A DNA stretch of 64,000 nt from Clarkia xantiana subsp. parviflora (Eukaryota > Streptophyta > Magnoliopsida > Myrtales > Onagraceae), in assembly GCA_036873135.1 (NCBI GenBank), contig JAPTYO010000015.1:2688839-2752838 (forward strand), read 5' to 3'. The notes below the pieces were generated by a model. The model worked only from the letters and a program-made list of their open reading frames with translations. It did no database searches and was not told where the DNA came from. The translations under genes were made by a program, and so were the position numbers. Of this stretch, positions 21,940 through 32,852 are shown in pieces (position 1 is the first letter of the stretch; every line of letters begins with the position of its first letter).

Positions 21940-24060
21940 TTAAACCCTACGCAATCCAAGCAGTTTAACATGCTTTTCAAATGTCTCCCTACGTAATGGT
22001 TTAGATAGAGGACCTGTTACCATATCATCAGTGGGCGAGTATTCTAAAGTGATTATATTATCTTCTATCATAGATTTAGCATAATTATATTTCACATCAA
22101 TGTGTTTAATCCTACTATGGTACTGTGGATTCTTTACTGCCGCAATCGCTGCTTGAATGTAAGAGAACACCTTCATAGGTTTACTCCCAACATCGCCATC
22201 AAGCAGCGCAGTAAGAAGCCTTTTCAGCCAGACCGCGTCCTGTTCATTTTTAGAGAGAGCAACGAATTCTGATTTCATCGTAGACAGCGCGACACAAGAT
22301 TGTTTTTTGCTCGTCCATGAAATTGCGGCATCAGCAAGGAGAAACACTCCTTCTGTGGTGGACTTACGATCATCCGGATCGCCACCATGGTCGGCGTCAC
22401 TGAATCCGGTCAATTCTAACTTCTTTCTCTCATAGCACAATACGTAGTTGGTAGTACCTTTCAGATATCGTATGATCTGCTTTCCTTTCAGATATCGTAT
22501 GATCCGCTTTACAACTTTTAAATGTTGATAGGAAGGGTCTGATTGGAATCTTGCTACTAGGCCCACAGCGTAACAGATGTCCGGCCGAGTGCAAAGCATG
22601 TCGTACATAAGACTCCCAACCATGCTTAAATACTCTAAACTCCTCATCTGTTCACGCTCTTGCTGGTTCTTCGGGTCGTCGCTCTTTGACAACGCGCACC
22701 CGAGTACTACCGGCATTTCCACAGGTTTGGCATCCTGTAATTTAAACCTTTTCAACAGTTTGTTGGTGTAGGCTTCTTGAGATAGACATAACCTCCGGAT
22801 GGCACGATCTCTAGCAATTTTAATGCCCAAGATGTACGTAGCCTCTCCCATATCTTTCATCTCAAATACAGATGCCAACCAGGACCTTCACTCATGCATG
22901 AAACTCACATCGTTCGCGGAAATGAGTATGTCATCCACGTACAAAGTTAAGATGACATACTTAGACCACGAGGTCTTTGTATACATGCATCGATCCTCGT
23001 GCAGATTCACGAATCTGTTTCCAACGATTTCCTCGTGGAACCTATGGTACCATTGCCGAGACGATTGTTTGAGACCGTAAATGGGTTTTTGGAGTTTACA
23101 AACTTTACGTTCGTTACCAAGAGTATAAAAACCTCTGGTTGCTCCATATAGATCTCTTCCTCCAGGTTTCCGTGTGTGGTCTTAACATCCATTTGGTGCA
23201 GCTTTAGATCTTTTCATGCGACCAGGGCTAGGATTTCCCTGACTGTGCTGTATCTCACAGTCGGTGAGTAAGTCTCATCAAAGTCCACTCCGTGAAGCTG
23301 GGTGTATCCTTTCGCAACCATTCGAGCTTTATATCGCTCGACATTTCCATCAGCAGTGAGTTTCAATTTCATAACCCACTTCGCCCCTATGGCCCTGCGG
23401 TTAGCAGGTAAATCAACTAAAGATCACACATAATTGGCTTTTATTGAGGCGATCTCTTCTTCTATTGCTTTCCTCCATTCCTTCGCTTGAGGTCCTTTCA
23501 ACGCTTGTTGAACCGTCACTGGTTCGTCAACAAAAGTTAGGGTGAATATTTCACCCTTCTCGATGGGATACTTCTTGGGAGAAGTTCAATGACATCGACT
23601 TCGTCTAGGATCGTTAATCCCATATTAAGTCTGAACATTGCTCCCACTCGGAAAAATACTTTATATCAGAGCATCACTCCCACTGGGAACAAAGGCAGTG
23701 CTGGAACCTTGACCTAAAACTTTTCTTGGACAACCTCTCGGTCTCGTAACCAAGTTTGTTAACCTACTCCCACTGGGAGCAATGGTTTTTTGTGGCATTA
23801 TTGGATTTTCTTCCAGCGGTCCGGCAACGTGATTATCAGGTTCAACTTGATTCGCACCTGCAGCAACAATGCTTTGTGTGGTAGGATTGAGTCCTCCCAC
23901 TGTATTTACTATGAAAATGTCCACATCCTCATTTACCATTTCATTCACTTGGCTGCTGCCTCAAATCTCCCACTCGAAGTAAGTGGAACCTGACTATCAT
24001 CGTTATCCTGCTCCAACTCGATCAAGACTTCGTCTGTTTTGATTTCACAAAGTGTTGAAA
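21940..24060 (-). pseudogene. Cop4 copia RT-RNase H (broken)
   Basis: A clean 312-codon piece at 21940-22878 covers the end of RT and all of RNase H: FEMKDMGEATYILGIKIARD, SDADHGGDPDDRKSTTEG, SWTSKKQSCVALSTMKSEF, and the tail KPLRRETFEKHVKLLGLRRV with its stop. KVFSYIQAAIAAV has Tyr-Ile where other copies have Asp-Ser, so a catalytic Asp of RNase H is lost. IIRYLKG appears twice because of an in-frame 27-bp duplication at about 22457-22510. Upstream RT (22880-23560) is frame-shifted, has a small deletion at VKTTHGNLEEE and stops. The PSGS linker is at about 23600-24060. Confidence 0.85.
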
Positions 24061-25279
24061 ATTCGTCCTCAAGGCGTGTAACGTCTCATGTTCGACCACG
24101 ACACCATTATCACAAGCTAATTTAAACATGTATCCTCTAAGAGTAGTCACTATACTCTCGGTCCAAATACTTGTTTAATGTGCATGTTAATGTCGCATGA
24201 TGATAAGAATTAATTCATTATCATTCCTTTTAGCTTTTATGGCGTCGTGTTTGACCGATTTTGTCGATGAAGTGTGTTATCGATGTGAATGTCTTGCCAA
24301 ACTTCTCGCTCAAGACATTTAGTGGGAGAGTCATTTTACCGATATCATCATTTTCATTGGCTAATTCATTCCTAAGACTTGGTCATCTTTGAACTGTGCA
24401 ATGGGCTTTCCTCTTATGCGTCAGTTTATACTTTACGAGTTCGTGGTAGCTTGTGAAGCATACCTCTTTTCATCGTGTAAGCATTGAATGAATTATTCCC
24501 AAAAAGAGGGAGGCTTATGAAAAATCCAGCATTCATATAAAACACTTCATCATTAAATTCGTATTTTGAAAACGATGTGTCCCATCTTTTGAAGTACACG
24601 CGCCTGTGGCGCCTATTCCAGGTTCTATCCCATGGTTTAAATCGTTTTGTTTCCAAAATTCAATTTAATTTAATCCAATCGATGTCAAACATGTTCATCA
24701 TTACAAAATTTATCATATAATGGGGTACTAACAAATGAGAAAGAAATAAATCGGTCCGCCTTTAGAACTACACAATCGATGGATATTAATGGCATTTCGA
24801 TTTTCCACGATGTTTAGATGAATGAGTGTGAGTATTCATGTTTGATCCGACCATCTTGGTGGATATTTCAGTTTTAACTTTGTTTCGGATTGATCCCGTT
24901 TTATTGGGTCGATTAATTTTGACAAGTAGATCTCATTTCAAATCGAATAGAAACTACTTTATTCAATAAATCAGAATCTTTATCAACCAAAATTCAAACA
25001 GTAAACGAACAAATAGGAAATCCATCAACAACAATAACAAGTTTTCTGATCATAGAATAAAGTCTTGATGAAGGTAAGATAGGCAAGCAGTCATGACCAC
25101 GTTCAACGTTTCACCTGAAAAGAATTCACAAGTGAATTTGATCAGATGTCTTGCATCAAATAAAACGTCTTTCAGTTCTCTATGTGTGGTAAACTAGGCG
25201 TACCTATTAGAGCACACGAATCAATGGTGGTTTACACCGGACCATAAATCATCAACCAAATCATAAATCATGCATACCC
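24061..25279 (-). other. Cop4 spacer, no gene seen
   Basis: Closely similar to Cop1 3291-4454. No protease or integrase motif is seen. It stops at the Cop5 LTR; the base run TACCC (25275-25279) would be the left target duplication of Cop5. Confidence 0.6.
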
Positions 25280-25882
25280 TGTTAGATTACGGGGAGTAAT
25301 CACTACGGAAACTAAATCACAGTACGTGCTAGTAATCGAAACTACGCAGCAGAAGACTTACACATACCTCTATAGTTATCCGTAGATCCAAGATCTTCGC
25401 ATGAGGGAGTTCACGATCCTCCGATCGGCACCCGTAGGGGTTCTTGTGAAGGAAGCCCTACGTGGTATAATCTCCATAGCAAAGCCTCTAATCGATTCTT
25501 GGCAAGGGGACAGATCTCCGGAGTGTTTGCTCGAAGGCAAACTGGCACACCCTTAGTGAGGTAGTAGTTCGGGCGAATATGGTGTCTCTGGGGGAAAGTG
25601 TTTTCTCTCAAAACAGTACTTATAAGGAATTGTGATTAACCCTAATAAAACCCCTAACTTCCCCCATATATAGGAGGAGTAAAGTGGACAAAAGTCCAAT
25701 TTAACTCCACTCTAATTTCGGCTGGCCATGTAAAGTATAGGGAGGACCAATTTTGGGCCTCTCATGTCAATTGGGATTTGGGGTCTAGCCCAATGTCCTA
25801 ATGTGACATATACTCAATTAACATAGGTAACCTATACATATTATGAGCTACCATTTTACGCTGCCATCACCATATGCTTACA
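25280..25882 (-). repeat. Cop5 3' LTR
   Basis: 603 bp from TGTTAGATTACGGGG to CATATGCTTACA. GCTCCCACTCGCCGG (polypurine tract complement) follows at once. Stem-loop at 25683-25700 with one mismatch. Confidence 0.9.
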
Positions 25883-26946
25883 GCTCCCACTCGCCGGAAT
25901 GGGAGGGTGCTTGTTAATGTATCGTCGTCCAAATCTGCATCAACATTTCACTCCTTCGGTCTCGTCCTGTGCTTCCGAATAGTTCATACGATGTTTGCCG
26001 TGTGACCGGCGGACACAACGGGCATCATGCTACTCATCTGTTAAGAGTGTTGTAGCGCCCGCAGAACGTTGATTCCCTTTTCTCCAATCAACCTGTTATA
26101 AACAACATTTATATAGTGTCGCGTTTTATCCTAGGTCAACTGATAATTCTCCATTTGCCTAGTTTCCACTTAGGAACACTTCTCCAAGGCACCCGTACAA
26201 GTATTCACAACCTTCAACTAATATCCGGTTGGTGGCCACCTTAGTGAATACAAGAGTCGGTGAATTACAGGTGAACTTGACCATCCCAATCGCTCATACC
26301 CTTAGTTAAACCCAACAGGTTTCCAAAGACGTGGTCACTAGGCCTTTTTGTTCGGGACTACGCTCGTACGCCGGGAAGCGAGCTTTGAGCCTGACCTCAG
26401 GTATGAGTTCTGAGTCCATGAAGATACTTCGGGTGCCTCTTCATAAGGCTCCCGGGATCAATCACACGCTCGAGGTGAAGAAGTTTGCGCCCGCCAGAAT
26501 CACGAGGATTCCTTTCCTAGCACAACCGAGCTGTGACCCCGTGGTCGAACGTGGCACGCGTAGTATGAAACCAGTCGATAACATACCTGACATTTAAGTT
26601 CAAAGGAATGGGATATGCCATATCATGCTATCGCAGATTCTTATATGGCCCAGAATGTGGATTAATGATGAATGAAGTTCATCACGACAATCTGCAAAAC
26701 AAAGATCATGTCGAGTTACTTCGACACTAGATGATCGTTTTGCGTAATCAGGTTTATCCCCCTTATTCTTAGCCAGCCTTGCTTAGTAGAGGCCTCCCTC
26801 CACCGCATGATGATTGTACCTGTGTGACGAGGTAAGACCCACATTCGACATAATTTTGGCAGAGGATTGCGTCCTTACGACTTAGTTTATAGACCGAAAA
26901 TTTAATGTAATCAAAACATTATGACGTCGATAGATCATAAAATCAA
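25883..26946 (-). other. Cop5 3' untranslated region
   Basis: Holds the recurring antisense frame at 26331-26597 (GMSSESMKILRVPLHKAPGI). Its last nine bases, 26938-26946, are the left target duplication of MULE1. Confidence 0.7.
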
Positions 26947-27146
26947 GGGTTAAAGGTACTATTGGTACCAGTTCTTTGACAGCAATTGACTTTTGGTACC
27001 ACTTCTTATTTTTTGTATACTTTTGTTACCAACGTTTTGCACTTTGTCTACTTTTCATACATCCGTTACTCTGCCGTGCAAAATGGCAGTTAGTCGGTCA
27101 CATGTTACGCACGTGACCCCTTTTTTATTTTTTTTTACTGAAATTA
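26947..27146 (+). repeat. MULE1 left terminal inverted repeat
   Basis: Pairs with 31398-31590. Shared words include GGGTTAAAGGTA, CTTCTTTTT..TGTATAC, CTTTTCATACATC and ACGTGACCCC; the repeat fades at ACTGAAATTAA. By eye it is roughly 80 percent identical. Confidence 0.85.
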
Positions 27147-27259
27147 AGACTTGATATGACGAATATACACCTCACCCCAAATAACTTAAACGGCGATTCC
27201 TTTCCTCTGCTATACCTCATCTCCGCTTCTCCTCTACTTTTTACGCACAGAGCACCAGC

Positions 27260-28068
27260 ATGAACCAAGGTAGCTGTTCGAACACGAACTCTCCGCCTTC
27301 TGTCTACTCAACCAACATTCCTCCGTACGAAGGTTGTCGATGCGAGTGCGCTGCGATATGCAAAGTCAATCCGTCATATATGTGGAAGCACTTCTCCAGG
27401 AAGTTCCATAGATGCCCCTATTACAAGGTTTTGTTGCTTATTTCTTGTTATTTGTTGTGTGGGTGTGCCGAATTAGACAGTAACCAGTCGAATTTTGCAA
27501 TTAGGGTTTCTGATTTAGAATTAGGGTTTAGCTGAATTAGGGTTTTGAACAATTAGGTTTTCCTGAATTAGGGGTTTTACAATTGAGGTCTAAGACAATG
27601 AATTAGTGTTTCAGTTATGTTCAATTAGGCATTCAGACTGTCAATTAAGGGTCCATGATATTGATTACGTTTTCCTGAATTAGGGGTTTAACAATTAAGG
27701 TCTAAGATAATCAATTTATGATCAATTAGGCATTCAAACTATCAATTAATGTTTCAATTAAGTTAAACTTTTATTGTTGTAAATTCCTTCAGGATGGGCA
27801 AAACAGTGGATGTCATTTTTTTTACTAGAAAGATCCTGAGATGTGTGGTTATGGGAAAAGAGCAGTGCAGATATTCAAATCAATGCACCAGGATTTGACA
27901 ACAAAATGTTCAACCTTGGAGATGGAGAATGCGAGATTGCAGATGCAGATAGGTACAGTGCAGATGGAGTGTGCAAAGTTTGAACTCGAGAATGCCAAAT
28001 TGAAGATGCAGAATGACAGACTTGAGGTGGAGAATGCTACACCGCTGATGGGGAATGCAGAAATTTGA
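27260..28068 (+). pseudogene. GRF-type zinc finger and coiled-coil gene in MULE1 (nonsense codon)
   Basis: Exon 1 (27260-27429) encodes MNQGSCSNTN then CRCECAAICKVNPSYMWKHF and RKFHRCPYYK. A 363-bp intron with GT...AG ends (27430-27792) leads to exon 2, DGQNSGCHFFY followed by a TAG (27826-27828) and KDPEMCGYG. Together these give the GRF zinc-finger pattern of spaced Cys residues and CxFF-aromatic-Trp-x-D; the stop stands where the family Trp (TGG) is expected. After the finger comes a coiled-coil region of repeated MENARLQMQ-like heptads (about residues 90-145 of the spliced product), ending at 28068. GRF fingers bind nucleic acid in other proteins; small GRF/coiled-coil proteins of this shape are common in plants. 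Its place opposite a transposase suggests an accessory gene of the element, which is inference. Confidence 0.75.
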
Positions 28069-28729
28069 AGAATGTGTGTGTGTTTTGTGGCTTTATTGTG
28101 TTTTGTTGTATGTGTCTGAACCCTTGTAATGATGTGTCAGTGTATTGGTGAACCCTTGTATATGTTAATGGAATTGGTCCCTTTGTTTAATAAGTTTGTT
28201 TTGCTAATACTGTTGACACCATATGCTATGCTTGATAAACAAGGATAATTTCAAGAACCAAAAAGTACCAAAAGTACCTTTAAAAGGTACCAGAAACAAC
28301 CTGAAATGCTGGAAAACCTGAAACACAAAAAGAAGTGGTACCAACAGAAGTTGTACCAAATGAAGTGTTACCAACAGAAGTTGTACCAAATGAAGTGGTA
28401 CCAAATGAAGTGGTACCAAAAGTACCCTTGAAAGGTGACCACTACACATAGCTGACAACCAAACAAAGCTGACAAAGTACCACACAAACAACGATTTTGG
28501 GCATAACTACATGCATCTAGTTTTGCATAAACATAGTACCAAAAACAAAGTAGCATCCAGTTTTGCATAAACATAGTACCTACATGCATCCACTTGTGCA
28601 TAAACATAGTACCAACAACCAAAGTAGCATCCAGTTTTGCCAAACAACCAAAAAGTACCAACCACAAAAGACCACAACATAACTAGCATCCAGTTTTGCC
28701 AAACCAAAAAGTACATTCACCCAGACATC
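28069..28729. repeat. Convergent intergenic region of MULE1 with TIR-like tandem repeats
   Basis: At about 28330-28440 a unit of the form AGAAGTGGTACCAA or AGAAGTTGTACCAA repeats four to five times. The same words occur in the terminal repeats (AAGAAGTTGTACCAATGATA at the right end). At about 28510-28690 a roughly 50-bp unit CATCCAGTTTTGCATAAACA repeats about three times. No gene is seen here; both genes end at its borders. Confidence 0.65.
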
Positions 28730-30763
28730 TCACTTGGTTGCACGTTTCTTCTTTGGCTTTATTGCCATTCTCCATAAGTGTTTCATCACAGACCTTGTCC
28801 TCGCTGGATGCACCACTTGAAGAGGTTCCTCCACCAAAACAATATCACGAGAATCAGAGAGCACCGGTTCTTCTGGTTCTTCTTTAGATGGTATAACGTA
28901 CTCTTCAGCATCAATGACTTTATCATCAACCACTGTATCATCAGCCACTTTATCATCATCCACTTCCTCATCAATGGCTTCATCATCAATGACCCCATCA
29001 GCAATAGCTTCATCATCAACCACTTTATTATTAGCCACTTTATCATCAACCACTTCCTCATCAATGGCTTCATTATCAATAACCCCATCAACAATAGCTT
29101 CATCATCAACCACTTCCTCTGTTGCACTAGATTGCTTGTGGGCCTCTGGTGGTGGCTTTTTCAGTTCCTTGACTCCACGAGCCTACATAAAAAAGAAGTG
29201 GTATCAAAGCTCAATTCCTTTTAAATAATTGGTATGACATAAGTCAGGTCCTTTCAAAGAAATGGTATCACTGATTACCAAAAGTCTATCCAGAATAGAC
29301 TTCATCCTCTTCCGCGGATTTTGTTCTATTGGATTTTCAGTTGACTGCTCCTCAAGCCTTGGCTATTACAGAAATGCAAACATAAGCAAAGAACCAAATG
29401 AGCAAACAAAGACAAGGAACCAAATATCCCTAGTGTAGTGACTCCTAGTACATGTATGGTCCTTCTTCAGCTTCCTTATCTCGAAAATTGTATCTCTGTT
29501 AATCCTGGCAGCAACAACACGGAATCCACAATTTTTTCTGCAAAGCACAATAATCCTATCTCCATCATTTCTTCTCCTTACAGTGGAAGTCCCTATTCTG
29601 ATTGCATGCAACTTAATTGCACTCCTAAATGCATCTGCAATATCAAACTTCATTCCTAGCTCCAACTCAAAATTACCTCTCATATCACTCATATAACGGC
29701 TACCAGGTTCTCTACTAGTGGCATCATCCCTCACATCATGCAGCCTAATAGAAGTCGTAATGGTATCGCTAGGTGAATCAGACATGTCATCATCAAGCCC
29801 CCTATGTCTGCAAAATTCTCTGCATCTTCCATATTGACCTCAGTTCCATAATTTGACTTACCAAATCCAGGAACGTCAGGTTGGTCTTCCTCATCCCTAA
29901 CATCTTTTTCCTCCTTCTTCATAGTAGCCCTTTTCACATTCTTTTTATCATTTTTCACAGTCTTCTTCTTCTTCTTATCATAAATATCTGACTCATTCTG
30001 AGAAATCATAATCTCCCAACTCATCAATAGGTTGCATCCAGGGTAAATCTAACTCATTTGACTCATCCTCTGACAAATCATAATCTCCCAAGTCATCAAT
30101 GTCCAAGAGGTCATCTTCAAACATCTTTTCTTTGCCTTTTCCATTAACAGGAACATCTTCAAACATCTTCTCTTTGCCTTTTCCTTTAACAGGAACATCT
30201 TCATACATCTTCTCTTTGCCTATTCCTTTAACAGCAACATCTTCATACATCTTCTCTTTGCCTTTTCCACTAACCCCAACCTTCTCAGCCATCCCTCCAC
30301 CTCTTGGTGCCACAATAACAATACCACTCTGCTTTCTAATTGGTTGCCTAAACTGATCCCCAATGCCTATCAATCTAATTTGCTTCATTACTGGATACTT
30401 ATACCAGATAAGTGTGTCAAACGAAGGCATGGCATACAATGTTAAATCCACTATCTGACCCTGCCTCTTAAACATTCTTCCCATGTAAGCATCATTTAAC
30501 AGCAATATGATATCCTTCATCACGCTTCCATTTGGTGGGAGATACCAAATTGTGGGAATAGCCAAATTACAGTATGCCATCACCAATACAGTCATTGTTT
30601 CGAAGTCAAATTCACTTTTAGTAAACCAACCCAATGTTTGTACCTGTCCACTGAACTCAATGCTCCCATCAACGTTATCCCACGAACTGTTATACCAAAC
30701 ATTGACTGTATGGGTCAGTTCATCCTTCGATTTAACTACGTCACCATGAAAAAAACAGAGCAT
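28730..30763 (-). pseudogene. MULE1 transposase-like gene without catalytic core
   Basis: From the start at 30763: a region resembling the plant PB1-like domain of MULE proteins (about residues 1-110, VNVWYNSSWDNVDGSIEFSG), four 14-residue repeats of the type KGKGKEKMYEDVPV (30110-30280), an acidic stretch, a Lys-rich stretch (KKKKKTVKNDKKNVK), then the Mutator DNA-binding domain at 29430-29700 (DIADAFRSAIKLHAIRIG, IVLCRKNCGFRVVAARI, HTCTRSHYTRD). Frames change near 30010 (two bases lost against the repeat upstream) and near 29800. The MULE DDE catalytic domain and SWIM finger expected next are missing. A C-terminal exon at 28730-29182, after a plausible 96-bp GT...AG intron, has tandem DDEAI-DGVIDDEAIDEE repeats and a basic tail IKPKKKRATK. 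Confidence 0.75.
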
Positions 30764-31397
30764 CCATTAGAACTACACCATATCAACAGAACATAACAAG
30801 TCAAACCTAACATATTTCAATTAGAGTTAGTAGACCCAAAAATAACCAATTTAAGTTAAAGAACAGAACAAACAAACTCTAACTGACTGCTTCTTCCTAA
30901 CATATGTCAGAGCCATTTCTATTGTTTTAGCAGTTAATAACAAGTCAGATAGCCAGATTAAGCACGTAATAAACCCTATCTTCTTTATCTGAGGTCAACA
31001 TGCAATATCCAAAAAACCCTAGTTTTTACAGTGCCATTCAAGCACAGATTGTGAGAAAAGACTCACCTCGGTTCGGTTTTGAACCTTTCGTAGACGATCC
31101 TCGAGGCGACCCCATTTTAAGGGGTATAATTCGCTTCCACCAAGCACGTATTTTGACTAATCCGGGGGAGCTCTGCTAGAAGAAGAAGAATGAAGAATAT
31201 GTCGTCTTCCCCATGACGCAACCAAGGGAAGGAACGGAAGAATCACAAATCAAGGGCTTGGGAAAGGTGAGAATTCTGAACTACCACGCAGAAGAAGAGA
31301 GGACGAACTGAACTTGAGTGAGAAGTATGGACTTCCGGAGGGAATTCTGCTCAATTTAAGCTTTTTGTGGTCAAGGTCATTTCCGTAAGACAAAGTG
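30764..31397. other. MULE1 right flank, upstream of the transposase gene
   Basis: No gene or repeat recognised. By position it should hold the promoter and 5' untranslated part of the minus-strand gene. Confidence 0.4.
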
Positions 31398-31590
31398 TTT
31401 AATTCAGTTAAAAAAAAAGGGGTCACGTTCATAACACGTGACCAACTAACGACCAATTTGGATGACAACTTAACAGATGTATGAAAAGTATACAAAGTGG
31501 AAAAGGTTGGTACCAAAAGTATACAAAAAAAGAAGTGGTATGAAAAGCCAACTCTTGTCAAAGAAGTTGTACCAATGATACCTTTAACCC
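31398..31590 (-). repeat. MULE1 right terminal inverted repeat
   Basis: Reverse complement partner of 26947-27146, with small substitutions and length differences in the T-run. Confidence 0.85.
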
Positions 31591-31668
31591 TAAAATCAAT
31601 TGCAATTCTTTCGTTTAAAAAAATGTAACTTCCAATTATCAAAATGTTATCACAGATACGTACCATAT

Positions 31669-32278
31669 CTAAAACTTACGCAATCCAAGCAGTTTTACAT
31701 GCTTTTGAATATCTTCCTGCGGAGTGGCTTAGTTAATAGGTCCGCAATTATATTGTCTTCTACCATAGATTTAGCATAAAAGTATTTCACATCAATGTGT
31801 TTGGTCCTATTATGTTACTTCGGATTCTTTACTGCCGCAATGGCTGCTTGACTATCAGAGAACACCTTCACAGGTTTACTCCCGACGTCACCATCTAGCA
31901 GCACAGTAAGAAGCCTTTTCAGCCAGACCGCTTCATGTGCGTTCTTAGAGAGAGCTACGAATTCTGATTTCATCGTTGACAGCGCGACACAGGTTTTCTT
32001 CTTGCTCGTCCATGAAATGGAGGCATTGGCAAGGAGAAACACTCCTCCTGTGGTGGACTTACGATCATTCGGATCGCCACCATGGTCGGCGTCACTGTAA
32101 CCGGTCAATTCTAACTTCCCGCCCTCATAGCACAGTGCGTAGTCAGCAGTACCTTTCAGATAACAAATTATTCGTTTTACAGCCTTTAAATTTTGATAGC
32201 CATGATCTGATTGGAAACGTGGTACAAGGCCCATGGCGTAACAGATATTCAGACGGGTGCATTGCATGGCGTACATTA
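31669..32278 (-). pseudogene. Cop5 RNase H fragment
   Basis: Read on minus from 32276: CYAMGLVPRFQSDHGYQNLK, YLKGTADYALCYEGGKLELT, SDADHGGDPNDRKSTTGG, FLLANASISWTSKKKTCVAL, KVFSDSQAAIAAVKNPK, then a stop at about 31815 and a decayed tail to a stop at 31669-31671. All visible RNase H acidic residues are kept. The upstream RT is cut off by the Cop8 LTR at 32279. Confidence 0.85.
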
Positions 32279-32852
32279 TGTTAGATTACGGGGAGTAATC
32301 ACTACGGATACTTAAACAAGGTACATGCTAGTAATTGGAATTACGCAGCGGAAGTTTTGCACATACCTTTAAGGTGATCCGTACACCCAAGATTTTTTCA
32401 GGAGGGAGTTCAGGATCCTCCGGCCGGGACCCGTAGAGGTTCTTGTTAGAGAAGCCCATGTGGTGCAAGCTCCACAGCAAGGCTTCTGATCGGTTCTTGG
32501 CACGGGGACAGATCTCTGGAGAGTTTGCTCGAAGGCAATTTGGCAAACCCTTGGTGAGGGATATGGTTCGGCCGAAACACTAGGTGTAGGAGGAGGGTTT
32601 TTCTCTCTAAAACACTCTTGTGATGGAATTATGATTAACCCTGAGAATTCCCTAACACCTCTTATTTATAGGAGAAGTAAAGTGGACAAAAGTCCACTTT
32701 ACTCCACACGATAGTTTCGGCCGGCTTATGTATTTGGGGAGGCCCAATTTTCGGCCTCCCATGTCAATTGGGATTTGGGTCTAGCCCAATTACCCTAATG
32801 TGAGATTTACCCAAGTTCATTAGGTAAACTATACATATTATGGGCTACCAAT
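32279..32852 (-). repeat. Minus-oriented copia LTR, tip missing (assigned to Cop8)
   Basis: Starts TGTTAGATTACGGGGAGTAA. It ends at GGGCTACCAAT, where the LTR of Cop6 begins in opposite orientation. Perfect stem-loop at 32681-32698. Confidence 0.85.

Larger units (their letters stand above)
21118..25279 (-). mobile_element. Cop4: copia element, middle part only
   Basis: The minus-oriented remainder has a 3' region cut by Cop1 at 21118, RT-RNase H and a spacer, then is cut by Cop5's LTR at 25280. Gag, leader and both LTRs must lie outside the window. It is the outermost host seen here. Its spacer is closer to Cop1 than to the gag A copies. Confidence 0.75.
26947..31590. mobile_element. MULE1: Mutator-like DNA transposon, 4.6 kb
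   Basis: The element starts GGGTTAAAGGTA and ends TACCTTTAACCC. The 9-bp target duplication TAAAATCAA is perfect (26938-26946 and 31591-31599). Long terminal inverted repeats of about 200 bp and a 9-bp duplication are diagnostic of Mutator elements. It holds two convergent genes: a GRF zinc-finger gene on plus (27260-28068) and a transposase remnant on minus (28730-30763). The catalytic part of the transposase is absent, so the copy is non-autonomous. It sits in the 3' region of Cop5. Confidence 0.9.
25280..32278 (-). mobile_element. Cop5: copia element hosting MULE1, cut by Cop8
   Basis: A 3' LTR (25280-25882), 3' region (25883-26946 plus 31591-31668) and the RNase H end of pol (31669-32278). 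MULE1 lies inside the 3' region. Cop8's LTR begins at 32279 within the RT-RNase H frame. The rest of Cop5 lies beyond the window. Confidence 0.75.

Noticed and set aside
28778..29228. Plus-strand Ser/Thr- and Ile-rich frames over the MULE region
   Set aside because: They are shadows of the acidic repeats of the minus-strand transposase C-terminus.
30099..30356. Plus-strand frame with Phe/Ser/Leu repeats
   Set aside because: Antisense shadow of the 14-residue KGKGKEKM repeats.
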